From: Phytobacter diazotrophicus
GTDB taxonomy: Bacteria > Pseudomonadota > Gammaproteobacteria > Enterobacterales > Enterobacteriaceae
Direction of reading: 5' to 3'
Assembly (NCBI GenBank): GCA_004346725.1
Contig: SMDE01000005.1
Location: 124,001 to 188,000, forward strand
Length of the DNA stretch: 64,000 nt
A model generated the notes under the pieces. It saw nothing but the letters and a program-made list of their open reading frames with translations. It was not told where the DNA came from and did no database searches. Both the position numbers and the translations under genes were made by a program. This document shows positions 32,840 through 41,412 of the stretch, piece after piece (position 1 is the first letter of the stretch; each line of letters opens with the position of its first letter).

Positions 32840-34057
32840 TTAACGTTTTATGCGCTGCGGCCAGTTAATAGATGAGACACCGTTGAGTATCGGGCGGGCA
32901 AACAGGAAACCCTGAAAACGCTCAATCCCTGCGGCTTCCAGCCAGCACCACTCTTCCACTTTCTCGACGCCTTCGGCCACTACGGTAATTTGCATCTCAG
33001 CGCAGCAATCGATAATCGCTTTGACGATAGCCTGCTTCGGGCCGTGCATATGGATATCGGTGACGATGCTGCGGTCAATCTTGAGTTTGTCCGGCTGAAA
33101 CTTGGCAAGCAGAGACAACCCCGCAAACCCGGAACCAAAATCGTCGATCGCCAGACCAATTCCCGCCGCACGTAACTGACGAATAGCGGAGGTAAATTCG
33201 TCATAGCTGGAAATCATCTCATCCTCTGTCACTTCAACGATGACCTGCTCAGGATCGAGTTGATTGCGTTTAATGTGATCCAACAAAATGTTCACGGCGC
33301 CGGGTATCTTTACCAGTGACATCGGCAACAAGTTGATGGCCACCTTGTGATTTCCAATCCCCAGACGGCGCGCCATCGCCAGTGCCCAGCCTTTTGACGC
33401 CAGGTCTGCCTCGTGTAATTTATGTTCGGGAATGGTTGAAAAATAGTCCTGCGGGCTCCCACCATCCGGCCCACGGATTAACGCTTCGAGTGAGGATATA
33501 TTGCCGCGCGCGGGGTCAACAATGGGCTGAAACGCAAACTGACAGGGTTGATTATGTAATATGGGAACGTTCGCCAGCTCAAACGGCGGAAGTTTGGTAT
33601 TCAATCGCCAGCGTTCAGCGGGGTAATTTAAAATGTGTTTTGACGGAAGCGGTGAGGCGACAAAATTGCGAATAAATTTATAGACGCGATCATTGCGGGC
33701 AAGATGGTATTTTAATCTGCCAAATTTAATCACCATGCGCAGTACTGCGCTCGGTCTGGTATTTCTCAGATCAAACAGTACCAGTCCCTGGTCAAGGAAG
33801 CGGCGATGTGGCGCAAAATCACGCATCAGCTCTACGACGTGTGCATGACGAACATCTTTGTTGATACGCTCAAAAACCGCGTTGACTGCAGAGATGGGGC
33901 CTTCCAGTACCTGTAAAAACTGTCTGCCATCAAACAGCAACACACCCGTCACCTGCAGTGCCGTATTCCGTAGGCTTGCCTGCTGTACAAGCCCAGCCAG
34001 TTGCGAAGGATCCAACGCATAATTAAGCCGGCTACGATAGATCAAAGTCGCTAACAC
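32840..34057 (-). CDS. BLUF-EAL blue-light-regulated c-di-GMP phosphodiesterase (BlrP1/BluF-like)
   Basis: Cytosolic photoreceptor of 405 residues, GTG start with AGGGAAG ahead. The BLUF domain (1-95) keeps flavin-contact Tyr7, Asn31 and Gln49. The EAL domain (about 170-395) keeps catalytic Glu191 (EALIRG), Asn242, Glu275, the DDFGSG loop at 305-310, Lys326 and Gln382. In E. coli BluF the EAL is degenerate and inactive; here all BlrP1 active-site residues match, so real phosphodiesterase activity is expected. No bluR-ycgZ genes adjoin. Confidence 0.9.
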   Translation of the reverse strand: MLATLIYRSRLNYALDPSQLAGLVQQASLRNTALQVTGVLLFDGRQFLQVLEGPISAVNAVFERINKDVRHAHVVELMRDFAPHRRFLDQGLVLFDLRNTRPSAVLRMVIKFGRLKYHLARNDRVYKFIRNFVASPLPSKHILNYPAERWRLNTKLPPFELANVPILHNQPCQFAFQPIVDPARGNISSLEALIRGPDGGSPQDYFSTIPEHKLHEADLASKGWALAMARRLGIGNHKVAINLLPMSLVKIPGAVNILLDHIKRNQLDPEQVIVEVTEDEMISSYDEFTSAIRQLRAAGIGLAIDDFGSGFAGLSLLAKFQPDKLKIDRSIVTDIHMHGPKQAIVKAIIDCCAEMQITVVAEGVEKVEEWCWLEAAGIERFQGFLFARPILNGVSSINWPQRIKR

Positions 34058-34662
34058 TGAGTACTTCCCTCAAAAAAATATCCACACAAAAACTGCATGA
34101 ATAGACGCAATGGTAATAGTGTAACAAGGAAGCTCAAATTCCGTTCACTGATTAAAGCCTTTTCTGTGCCTGTTATCGTGGACTAGCCCACCCACCTTGA
34201 GAAACTGCCTAACCTACAGATAAACATTTTAACCGCTCACCAGCAGACTTTTAGCTACACTTTAGTATGTACTATATATCCACCAGAAGATTTTGATCTG
34301 ATAATGACAAAAATATTACAGTTTTGCGAATATATTAGTCTGCTATGTTAATGTTTCTATTTTTGATCGCTTATTTTCTATGCTTTCTTGTATTTCCCGC
34401 CTTTAATTTGCATTAAGTCTTGTTTTTCATCCTGGTGAAAAACATCATGACATTTTTCTTTTGCAAAATCATAACAATATTTAAATAAATTACCGTAAGC
34501 ATGGCTTAAAAAATATTTATCGCAGCTACTTTCAGTTGTATGGCTGTTCGTGGAAAATGTGCAGGTAATAACAAAAAAACTCTCTGTCGGGTTAATAAAA
34601 AAAACACCTTCACCGACAGAAAAAATCCTGTTTATTGTACGCAGTTTATTGTGGGGTTATTT
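34058..34662. other. AT-rich intergenic region before the Aer-like gene
   Basis: About 600 bases without a supported gene between the divergent BLUF-EAL and Aer-like genes. The BLUF-EAL promoter should lie at its left end, the Aer-like one at its right. I see no convincing sigma-28 (TAAA-N15-GCCGATAA) site. A short hydrophobic ORF (34351-34416) has no ribosome site. The only clear structure is the inverted repeat at 34583-34620. Confidence 0.6.
34583..34620 (+). promoter_or_regulatory. inverted repeat in the leader of the Aer-like gene
   Basis: TCTGTCGG (34583-34590) and CCGACAGA (34613-34620) are perfect complements with a 22-base AT-rich spacer, ending 42 bases before the start codon at 34663 and followed by a run of A. 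It may be a regulator-binding site or an mRNA hairpin. Confidence 0.5.
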
Positions 34663-36207
34663 ATGAAGCGTAACACTCCTGTTACACAGAGAGAGTATTT
34701 GCTTAACGAAGGTACGACATTGCTTTCGACAACGAATACGCATAGCCATATAACTTATGCAAACACAGCATTTATAGACGCCAGCGGATTTACTGAGGAC
34801 CAACTTGTCGGTGAACCTCACAATCTTATTCGTCACCCGGATATGCCCCCCGCCGCGTTTGGCGATCTGTGGTTTACCATTCAGCAAGGCGATAGCTGGA
34901 CCGGCATGGTGAAAAACCGCCGTCAGAATGGCGACCATTATTGGGTTCGTGCAAATGTCACCCCTGTTTATCAACAAGGGCAACTTACTGGTTATATTTC
35001 AGTGCGTAATATTCCAGCGCGCGAGGAAATTACCGCCAGTGAAAAACTTTACCAGTTAGTCAATGATAATAAATTAGGCGGGCATCGTTTTTATAAAGGC
35101 CTGGTAGTACGACGTGGCCTGCTCTCTTTTTTATCCATTTTCCAGCGCATGAGTGTAACGCGGCGGGCTAACTTTGGCCTTTTTATCGCCGCCGCATTAT
35201 TCGTGGCGATGCAATTTGCCCCCTTTAATCTGGTAGAAAAAGTCGGTACGACAATCGGAATAATGGCCCTGTTGTCGGTTTATTTACAGGCGCAAATTTG
35301 TCGTCCGTTGAAAGTTATCCTCTCCCAGATGCAAAAAGTGGTCTCCGGGCGTAAAGCCGATTATCGCCATTTTAATCGCGTGGATGAAATTGGTTTACTG
35401 ATGCGCCTGGTCAATCAGTCAGGCCTTAACCTCAATTCACTGGTCGGTGATGTCTCCGCGCAGATCAATGGCATTCGTGACATTAGCCTGCGCATTAGCG
35501 AAGAAGGCGAGTCCCTGCAAAAACGCACAGAAGAAACCTCTGCGGACCTGCACCAGACTGCCGCTGCCGTTGAGGAGATTGCCAGCGCGGTAAGGCAGAC
35601 CGCTGAAACCGCCGCAGAGGCGATGACCCGCGCAGATGAAACCAGCGTCAGTGCGACAAACAGCGGCGCCATCATGAAGAAAACAATCTCGATGATGCAG
35701 GCCGTTTCCCAGGATAACAGCAAAATCGTCGATATCATCGGCGTGATTGACAGCATCGCCTTCCAGACGAATATTCTGGCGCTGAACGCCGCGGTAGAAG
35801 CGGCGCGAGCAGGCGAATCAGGGCGTGGTTTTGCGGTTGTTGCGGCGGAAGTTCGCAACCTGGCACAGCACTCAGCCTCGGCAGCGCGGGAGATTCAGGC
35901 ACTTATCGAACAGAACGTGGCGAATGTCAAAAACGGCGTTGAGATGGTGGAAAACACCGAAACCCACCTGACGGCGATGATTGATAACGTCATGACGATG
36001 TCGACGATGATCAAAGAGATTGGCACCGCAACGCATGAACAGACGCAGGCCCTGGAGCTTATCAATAAATCCGTTTCCCGCGTCGGGGTGATGACGCACA
36101 ACAACACCAGTATGGTGGAAAACGTGACCAGTGCGGCAGAAAATCTCTCTGAGCGCGCAGCGCGTCTGCATCGCGCCGTGCATGTGTTCGGGAGTAGCGA
36201 AGGCTAA
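34663..36207 (+). CDS. Aer-like PAS-domain chemoreceptor
   Basis: Redox/energy taxis receptor of 514 residues from ATG 34663 (GTGGGG upstream). The PAS domain holds the Aer FAD-pocket residues at E. coli numbering: Arg57, His58, Asp60 (RHPDM) and Trp79. A membrane anchor spans about 168-210; HAMP follows; the signalling domain contains the MCP hairpin tip FQTNILALNAAVEAARAGE. It lacks a periplasmic domain, as Aer does. It is a paralogue-type chemoreceptor; the partner CheA/CheW are elsewhere. An upstream frame extension is not supported. Confidence 0.88.
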   Translation: MKRNTPVTQREYLLNEGTTLLSTTNTHSHITYANTAFIDASGFTEDQLVGEPHNLIRHPDMPPAAFGDLWFTIQQGDSWTGMVKNRRQNGDHYWVRANVTPVYQQGQLTGYISVRNIPAREEITASEKLYQLVNDNKLGGHRFYKGLVVRRGLLSFLSIFQRMSVTRRANFGLFIAAALFVAMQFAPFNLVEKVGTTIGIMALLSVYLQAQICRPLKVILSQMQKVVSGRKADYRHFNRVDEIGLLMRLVNQSGLNLNSLVGDVSAQINGIRDISLRISEEGESLQKRTEETSADLHQTAAAVEEIASAVRQTAETAAEAMTRADETSVSATNSGAIMKKTISMMQAVSQDNSKIVDIIGVIDSIAFQTNILALNAAVEAARAGESGRGFAVVAAEVRNLAQHSASAAREIQALIEQNVANVKNGVEMVENTETHLTAMIDNVMTMSTMIKEIGTATHEQTQALELINKSVSRVGVMTHNNTSMVENVTSAAENLSERAARLHRAVHVFGSSEG

Positions 36208-36264
36208 TTATTTCATGACCATGCTATAGTCAGTGTCTCACTATGCTGACGCGCAAGGTTACCC

Positions 36265-37341
36265 ATGTTCGCTTTGGTCAGAAGGTTGTGTTTGGTTATT
36301 GCCGCCGTCACGGCGACATCTGCCGGGGCCAGTTTGCAACCCCCGGCAGGTTACCAGCAACCACCGCAACACCATGCTGCTTCCCGTTTTACCTGCCCTT
36401 CCTTTCCGGCCCCCTTTACCGGGGCATTAGATTTCACCAGTAAATATGAGGGGTCGGACAGCGCTCGCGCCACGCTGAATCCACAAGCCGACCAGGCATT
36501 CCATGAGCAGACAAAGGCGATCACTGAACTGGAAAAAGTGGTCAGCCAGGTCGTGACGGGATTCGCCCGCGATGGCGACCCGGCGCGGGCAGATTGCGTG
36601 GTCAATGGCCTGGATGCCTGGGCGCGTGCCGGCGCATTAACCGCTGTTGCCAAAAACCACACCGGGAAATCGATGCGAAAGTGGGCACTGGCAACGCTCT
36701 CTTCGTCCTGGCTGCAATTGAAATTCTCCCCTGCGCATCCGTTAGACCGACAGCAGCAAAAAGCAGCCGACGTTGAACACTGGCTCAGTCATCTGGCCGA
36801 TTTGACAGTGGCGGACTGGCGTGACCTGCCATTAAAACGCGTTAACAACCACAGCTACTGGGCGGCCTGGGCGATTATGGCGACGGCGGTTGTTACCGAC
36901 CGACGCGATCTGTTTGATCAGTCACTGGCGATGTACCGCACCGCCGCAAACCAGGTGGATAGCGAGGGTTTCTTACCCAATGAACTGCGCCGCAAGCAGC
37001 GCGCTTTTTCCTATCACAACTATGCCATTCAGCCGCTGGTGATGATTGCCCTGTTCGCGCGCAGTAATGGTGTTGAGGTGACGGCGGAAAATGATAACGC
37101 GATGCAGCGACTGGCCCGGCGCATTTTGTCCGGGTTCGACAATCCGGATGTGTTCACCCGTAAGACCGGTATCCCCCAGGACAGCGCTTTTACTCAGCAG
37201 GCCTCCAGCATTGCCTGGCTTGAGGCCTGGTGTGCGCTGAAAACCTGCGATGCCCGGACAAATCAGCGAATTGTCGCTCTGCGCCCGCTGCACAGCACCC
37301 GGCTGGGCGGCGATCTGAGCTGGCTTTTTGCCGCCCATTAA
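36265..37341 (+). CDS. PL5-family alginate lyase (AlgL-like)
   Basis: Periplasmic poly(mannuronate) lyase of 358 residues, signal peptide ending at about residue 22. The PL5 catalytic set is present: NNHSYW at 194-199 (Asn195/His196), Arg243 and Tyr250, with the 47- and 54-residue spacings of characterised A1-III/AlgL enzymes. It cleaves beta-1,4 mannuronate links by elimination. No alginate synthesis or uptake genes accompany it, so it may degrade host or environmental alginate, or a related uronan. It sits upstream of sra. Confidence 0.9.
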   Translation: MFALVRRLCLVIAAVTATSAGASLQPPAGYQQPPQHHAASRFTCPSFPAPFTGALDFTSKYEGSDSARATLNPQADQAFHEQTKAITELEKVVSQVVTGFARDGDPARADCVVNGLDAWARAGALTAVAKNHTGKSMRKWALATLSSSWLQLKFSPAHPLDRQQQKAADVEHWLSHLADLTVADWRDLPLKRVNNHSYWAAWAIMATAVVTDRRDLFDQSLAMYRTAANQVDSEGFLPNELRRKQRAFSYHNYAIQPLVMIALFARSNGVEVTAENDNAMQRLARRILSGFDNPDVFTRKTGIPQDSAFTQQASSIAWLEAWCALKTCDARTNQRIVALRPLHSTRLGGDLSWLFAAH

Positions 37342-37452
37342 CCGCAGCCGGACTGTTCCGAAAGCGGACATCGGTCATTGCACTTGCTGGCGGATTAGGG
37401 GACCATCACTTTTGCGGCTACCCTGTAGTCGCACTGGATCAGGTTATATTTC

Positions 37453-37472
37453 GCCCGGTCATCGCGCCGGGC
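37453..37472 (+). promoter_or_regulatory. stem-loop ahead of sra
   Basis: GCCCGG (37453-37458) and CCGGGC (37467-37472) form a 6-base GC stem with an 8-base loop, 36 bases before the sra start. It could end the alginate-lyase transcript or structure the sra leader. A TTATAT lies just upstream; no convincing -35 is seen. Confidence 0.35.
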
Positions 37473-37508
37473 TTGTCCTTGAAACATCAACTGGATTAAG
37501 GAGTAAGC

Positions 37509-37643
37509 ATGAAATCGAACCGTCAGGCACGTCATATTATGGGGCTGGATTACAAAGTCTCTAATATCAGGAAAGTGGTGAATAAGGACGATCAGGAAGT
37601 GACCGTGACGCACCGTTCTGGTCGTCATCGTCGCGTTGAATAA
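37509..37643 (+). CDS. sra: Stationary-phase ribosome-associated protein Sra (S22)
   Basis: A 44-residue basic protein, too short for automated scans but near-identical in pattern to E. coli Sra/RpsV: starts MKSNRQARHIMGLDYK and ends HRSGRHRRVE. It binds the 30S subunit in stationary phase. AAGGAG lies just before ATG 37509. In E. coli sra lies between bdm and maeA; here maeA follows in the same order, while bdm is absent and the alginate lyase is upstream. Stringent-response/sigma-S control is known for the family. Confidence 0.93.
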   Translation: MKSNRQARHIMGLDYKVSNIRKVVNKDDQEVTVTHRSGRHRRVE

Positions 37644-37819
37644 CGTACATTTCCCCTTTCATGCCGCCCCGCCTGGGGTGGCATTACACCTCGTAAAATT
37701 CATCTCCCAAATCGCGTGAACAAGAAGTATTTACCATATGTATGCTTTATACTGGCGCGCGCCGCTGTACCCGCGCGAACAGGCATTCGCGCCGGAATCG
37801 TCGACTTAGGAGCTGTAAA

Positions 37820-39517
37820 ATGCATACGAAGCATAATAAAAACCGATCGCTATATATTCCCTATGCCGGGCCTGTATTACTTGAGTTCCCGCTACTCAAT
37901 AAAGGCAGCGCATTTAGTGTAGAAGAGAGAAGCCACTTCAACCTGCTGGGGCTGTTGCCAGCCGTGGTGGAAACCATTGAAGAACAGGCTGAACGCGCCT
38001 GGTTACAGTACCAGGGCTTTAAGACGGATATCGACAAGCACATTTACCTGCGAAATATCCAGGACACCAACGAAACCCTCTTTTATCGTCTGGTCGAGAA
38101 CCATCTCGATGAGATGATGCCGGTCATTTATACCCCGACCGTAGGCTGGGCGTGTGAACGTTTCTCGGAAATCTACCGTCGCGCGCGCGGTGTATTTATC
38201 TCATTGCAAGACCGCGGCAGTATGGATGATATACTGCAAAATGTGCCGAACCATAACATCAAAGTGATTGTGGTCACTGACGGTGAACGCATTCTCGGTC
38301 TGGGTGACCAGGGTATCGGTGGTATGGGCATTCCTATTGGCAAACTCTCCCTTTATACCTCTTGTGGTGGTATCAGTCCGGCCTACACCCTGCCCGTGGT
38401 CCTGGATGTCGGTACCAACAATCAACAGTTGCTTAACGACCCGCTGTATATGGGCTCGCGCCATCCGCGCATTACTGGCGATGAGTACACCGCGTTTGTT
38501 GATGAATTTATCCAGGCGGTGAAACATCGCTGGCCGAATGTGCTGCTGCAATTCGAAGATTTTGCCCAGAAAAACGCAATGCCATTGCTTAATCGCTACC
38601 GCAATGAAATCTGCTGCTTCAATGATGATATTCAGGGAACCGCCGCCGTGACGGTTGGTACGCTGATCGCTGCCAGCCGCGCGGCGGGTAGCCAGCTCAG
38701 CAACCAGAAGATTGTCTTCCTCGGCGCGGGCTCTGCCGGGTGCGGTATTGCCGAGCAGATTATTGCCCAGACCCAGCGTGAAGGGTTAAGCGAAGCCGAT
38801 GCCCGTCAGAAAGTCTACATGGTGGACCGCTTTGGCCTGCTCACCGACCAGATGCCGAACCTGCTGCCGTTCCAGAACAAGCTGGTACAAAAGCGCGAAA
38901 ATCTACAGAACTGGGATGCGCAGACCGATGCGCTGTCTCTGCTCGACGTAGTGCGTAACGTTAAGCCGGATATACTGATTGGTGTTTCCGGCCAGCCGGG
39001 GCTGTTTACGGAAGAGATCATCCGAGAAATGCACAAGCATTGCCCGCGTCCGATCGTCATGCCGTTGTCAAACCCGACCTCGCGCGTTGAGGCGACACCG
39101 CAGGACATTATCAGTTGGACGAACGGGATGGCGCTGGTCGCCACAGGTAGTCCATTCACGCCGGTAACCTGGAACGAGAAAACCTGGCCTATTGCACAGT
39201 GCAACAACTCCTATATCTTCCCGGGTATTGGTCTGGGTGTGATTGCCTCCGGCGCATCGCGCATTACCGACGATATGCTGATGTCCGCCAGTGAGACACT
39301 GGCGAAATACTCTCCGCTGGTCATTAACGGTGAAGGATTGGTCTTACCGGAGCTGAAAGATATCCATATCGTTTCCCGCGCAATCGCCTTCGCGGTGGCA
39401 AAAGTCGCCCAACAAGAAGGTGTTGCTGTGAAAACGTCCGAAGAGGCGCTGTTGCAGGCAATTGACGATAACTTCTGGTTGCCGGAATATCGCAACTATC
39501 GTCGAACCTCTATCTGA
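37820..39517 (+). CDS. maeA: NAD-dependent malic enzyme
   Basis: Oxidative decarboxylation of malate to pyruvate with NAD, cytosolic. Length 565 residues equals E. coli MaeA. Conserved blocks: [43 protein letters not shown] (NAD/malate site), [10 protein letters not shown] (metal) and [13 protein letters not shown] (dinucleotide). Start at 37820 has TAGGAG; the longer frame from 37742 is unsupported. sra-maeA order matches E. coli, so this is core genome. A terminator follows directly. Confidence 0.97.
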   Translation: MHTKHNKNRSLYIPYAGPVLLEFPLLNKGSAFSVEERSHFNLLGLLPAVVETIEEQAERAWLQYQGFKTDIDKHIYLRNIQDTNETLFYRLVENHLDEMMPVIYTPTVGWACERFSEIYRRARGVFISLQDRGSMDDILQNVPNHNIKVIVVTDGERILGLGDQGIGGMGIPIGKLSLYTSCGGISPAYTLPVVLDVGTNNQQLLNDPLYMGSRHPRITGDEYTAFVDEFIQAVKHRWPNVLLQFEDFAQKNAMPLLNRYRNEICCFNDDIQGTAAVTVGTLIAASRAAGSQLSNQKIVFLGAGSAGCGIAEQIIAQTQREGLSEADARQKVYMVDRFGLLTDQMPNLLPFQNKLVQKRENLQNWDAQTDALSLLDVVRNVKPDILIGVSGQPGLFTEEIIREMHKHCPRPIVMPLSNPTSRVEATPQDIISWTNGMALVATGSPFTPVTWNEKTWPIAQCNNSYIFPGIGLGVIASGASRITDDMLMSASETLAKYSPLVINGEGLVLPELKDIHIVSRAIAFAVAKVAQQEGVAVKTSEEALLQAIDDNFWLPEYRNYRRTSI

Positions 39518-39523
39518 TGACTC

Positions 39524-39556
39524 ACCCGGCAGCGCGATGTTGCCGGGTTTCTTTCC
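39524..39556 (+). terminator. maeA terminator
   Basis: ACCCGGCA (39524-39531) pairs with TGCCGGGT (39541-39548) around a 9-base loop, then a T-rich run. It lies 6 bases after the maeA stop. Confidence 0.82.
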
Positions 39557-39629
39557 TTTTATCCGCCGCTATTTTTGTTTTTTCCGGTCAGGCCTCTTCA
39601 CTACGACCTGTTCACAAGAATGCTCTGAG

Positions 39630-41036
39630 TCATGACGGGAAATGCGTTTCTTCGGCCGTCACGATGCCTTCGAAAGCGCTTAATTCCATCAATCGGCTAT
39701 GGATCCAGTAACGGGAAAATTCAGCGCCCAGCGCCGCCTTGAGGTAGTCGCATTGGGCGAAGAGAGTGAGGGCGTCCTGTTGAAAAAGCGGTAGCACTGG
39801 CGCGTTATTGAGAATCTCCGGCAGCTCGGTATCGTTAACCTGTTCCAGACCATACAGCATGCCGGTCAGGATTGTCGCCATAACCAGATACGGATTAGCG
39901 TCGGCACCGGCCAGTCGATATTCAATACGCCTGGCCGCATGACCTGAACACGGTATCCGCAGTGCGGCGGAGCGCTTGTTAAAGCCCCAGGCGTTGAAGA
40001 TCGGTGTATCAATCCCCTTACGTAAGCGCCTGAATCCATTCACACCCGGAGCCATGATGGCCATTGATGCTGGCATAAGCCGGAGCAATCCGGCCAGGCA
40101 CAGGCGGGTCATCTCATTGAGTTCACCCTCATCGGAAGCAAAGATATTCTCGCCATGGACATTGTTAAGGCTGATATGAAAATGCAGGCCATTACCCGCG
40201 AGCGCGGAGAAGGGTTTTGCCATGAAATTTGCCTGCAAACCCAACTTTTCCGCTACGGCAGAGGTTAATTTGCGTAATGCCAGAACGTTTTCGCACAGCG
40301 CGACCACATCGCGGGAGTGGTGCAAATTCAGTTCAAACTGCCCGGGCTCTGCCTCACAGACCACACCCGATAACGGCAAGTTTTGTGCGGCGGCCATCGC
40401 TTCCAGTTCTTCAACAAAAGCCGTCTTTGCGGCCGACAGTGTCAAATGAAAACAGCCGGCTTCCTGCTGATGTTGTTGGTGTGGATCGATGAGATAAAAT
40501 TCAATTTCCGGCGCGATAACGGGGAATAAACCGTGGTAATGAAATTTCGCGAGGACGTTTTCGAGAATAGCGCGCGGGTCGTACTCAAAGCCGCCGCCTT
40601 CATGATTGCGCATCATCAATAATAATTGTGCATGGTGACTGGGATCCTGAGCGCAGGGACGCAGTGTTCCGGGGACGGGCATACAGAGATTATCGGGCTC
40701 ATCTTCTGCATTATCATTTTCTCCCCGACTGATGACATGGCCTTTTTTGTCCATGGTATAAACAGACTGCGGGAAATAACATCCTTGTGCCAGTGCGTCT
40801 AATGCAGCGATGGCAATGCGTTTTCCACGGAATATACCGTGCGTGTCGGTCAGATAAATATCAACGTGGCGGGTATCCGGGTAACGCGCCAGATAGTGGT
40901 GAACTTCTTTCGCAAAATCACTTTCGATCCTCTTCTTTGATACATCCATGAGGGCAACAACCGCAGAGGATGTTGCCGTAAACGGGAAAAGAGAGCGCAT
41001 ATTTTTGAGTGAGGTAAAGTTCATCAGTGAGTTCAT
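39630..41036 (-). CDS. Glutamine synthetase-family enzyme (PuuA-like gamma-glutamyl ligase)
   Basis: ATP-dependent amide ligase, 468 residues. The family blocks are all here: DTHGIFRGKRI, PEIEFYLIDPH, EAEPGQFELNLHHSRD (metal/glutamate), HFHISLNN, RIPCSGHAARRIEYRLAGADANPYLVMA. It matches PuuA (gamma-glutamylputrescine synthetase) better than GlnA; an adenylylation Tyr loop is absent. Several in-frame Met codons make the start uncertain; 41036 and 40949 are both possible. No polyamine pathway genes adjoin, so the amine substrate is open. Confidence 0.85.
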   Translation of the reverse strand: MNSLMNFTSLKNMRSLFPFTATSSAVVALMDVSKKRIESDFAKEVHHYLARYPDTRHVDIYLTDTHGIFRGKRIAIAALDALAQGCYFPQSVYTMDKKGHVISRGENDNAEDEPDNLCMPVPGTLRPCAQDPSHHAQLLLMMRNHEGGGFEYDPRAILENVLAKFHYHGLFPVIAPEIEFYLIDPHQQHQQEAGCFHLTLSAAKTAFVEELEAMAAAQNLPLSGVVCEAEPGQFELNLHHSRDVVALCENVLALRKLTSAVAEKLGLQANFMAKPFSALAGNGLHFHISLNNVHGENIFASDEGELNEMTRLCLAGLLRLMPASMAIMAPGVNGFRRLRKGIDTPIFNAWGFNKRSAALRIPCSGHAARRIEYRLAGADANPYLVMATILTGMLYGLEQVNDTELPEILNNAPVLPLFQQDALTLFAQCDYLKAALGAEFSRYWIHSRLMELSAFEGIVTAEETHFPS

Positions 41037-41154
41037 GGGTTTCTTTCATTAAGGCCTTACGGCGATGAAAGCAGCATAAAATAAGCGGCATAAAGAGCCT
41101 GTAAAAAGGGAATTTACCGGCATAAAAAAACTGTAAATGCCCATGACGCCGATG

Positions 41155-41184
41155 CTGGCATCCTCGGTAAAACCTCGCTACACT
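41155..41184 (+). promoter_or_regulatory. candidate promoter for the ABC-F leader transcript
   Basis: CTGGCA (41155-41160), an 18-base spacer, and TACACT (41179-41184) form a plausible sigma-70 promoter, about 40 bases before the leader ATG at 41225. Strength is modest; this is the best match in the 41037-41224 region, which otherwise shows no feature. Confidence 0.45.
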
Positions 41185-41224
41185 GCTGCTACCCATTAAC
41201 CGGATAAATAAAAGGAGGATAATT

Positions 41225-41308
41225 ATGTCGTACTGTGAACGTTTTCTCGTTTCACATGCCTTTGGTGATCGCACCAGCTCAAGCGTTATCGGTATCGTGC
41301 TGCGATAA
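41225..41308 (+). CDS. Putative leader peptide of the ABC-F gene
   Basis: A 27-codon ORF with a near-perfect Shine-Dalgarno AAAGGAGG (41211-41218) starts at 41225 and ends at TAA 41306-41308. It begins MSYCERF and ends SSVIGIVLR. It lies about 100 bases before an ABC-F gene, and its last codons form the 5' arm of a strong hairpin. Leader peptides regulate many ABC-F resistance genes by ribosome stalling; the same role is inferred. I do not recognise a known homologue. Confidence 0.7.
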   Translation: MSYCERFLVSHAFGDRTSSSVIGIVLR

Positions 41309-41412
41309 CTTCGGCTTGAGCGAAGCTAACTAACACCCTTCCTCGGGCTTACCGGGTTATCGTCAGCGATGTTTGACGAGGCATGTCTATGCCTGTAACT
41401 CTTGAGTAAGCA
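41277..41412 (+). promoter_or_regulatory. Putative translational attenuator (alternative hairpins) of the ABC-F gene
   Basis: GCTCAAGC+GTTATCG (41277-41291) pairs with CGATAAC (41303-41309) and GCTTGAGC (41314-41321), leaving a 4-base bulge. CGATAAC can also pair with a second GTTATCG (41356-41362). CTCAAG (41278-41283) can also pair with CTTGAG (41401-41406), just before the ABC-F start at 41413. These mutually exclusive pairings and a leader ORF overlapping them are the layout of an attenuator. A further small stem GGCAT/ATGCC is at 41380-41393. Confidence 0.65.

Noticed and set aside
34351-34416. 21-codon hydrophobic ORF in the AT-rich spacer before the Aer-like gene
   Set aside because: No Shine-Dalgarno, and its Phe/Leu-rich content follows from the T-rich base composition.
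34540-34662. N-terminal extension of the Aer-like receptor
   Set aside because: It runs through the leader inverted repeat; the Aer residue numbering (Arg57, His58, Asp60) is met only from the ATG at 34663.
37742-37819. N-terminal extension of maeA
   Set aside because: TAGGAG precedes 37820 and that start gives the 565-residue family length.
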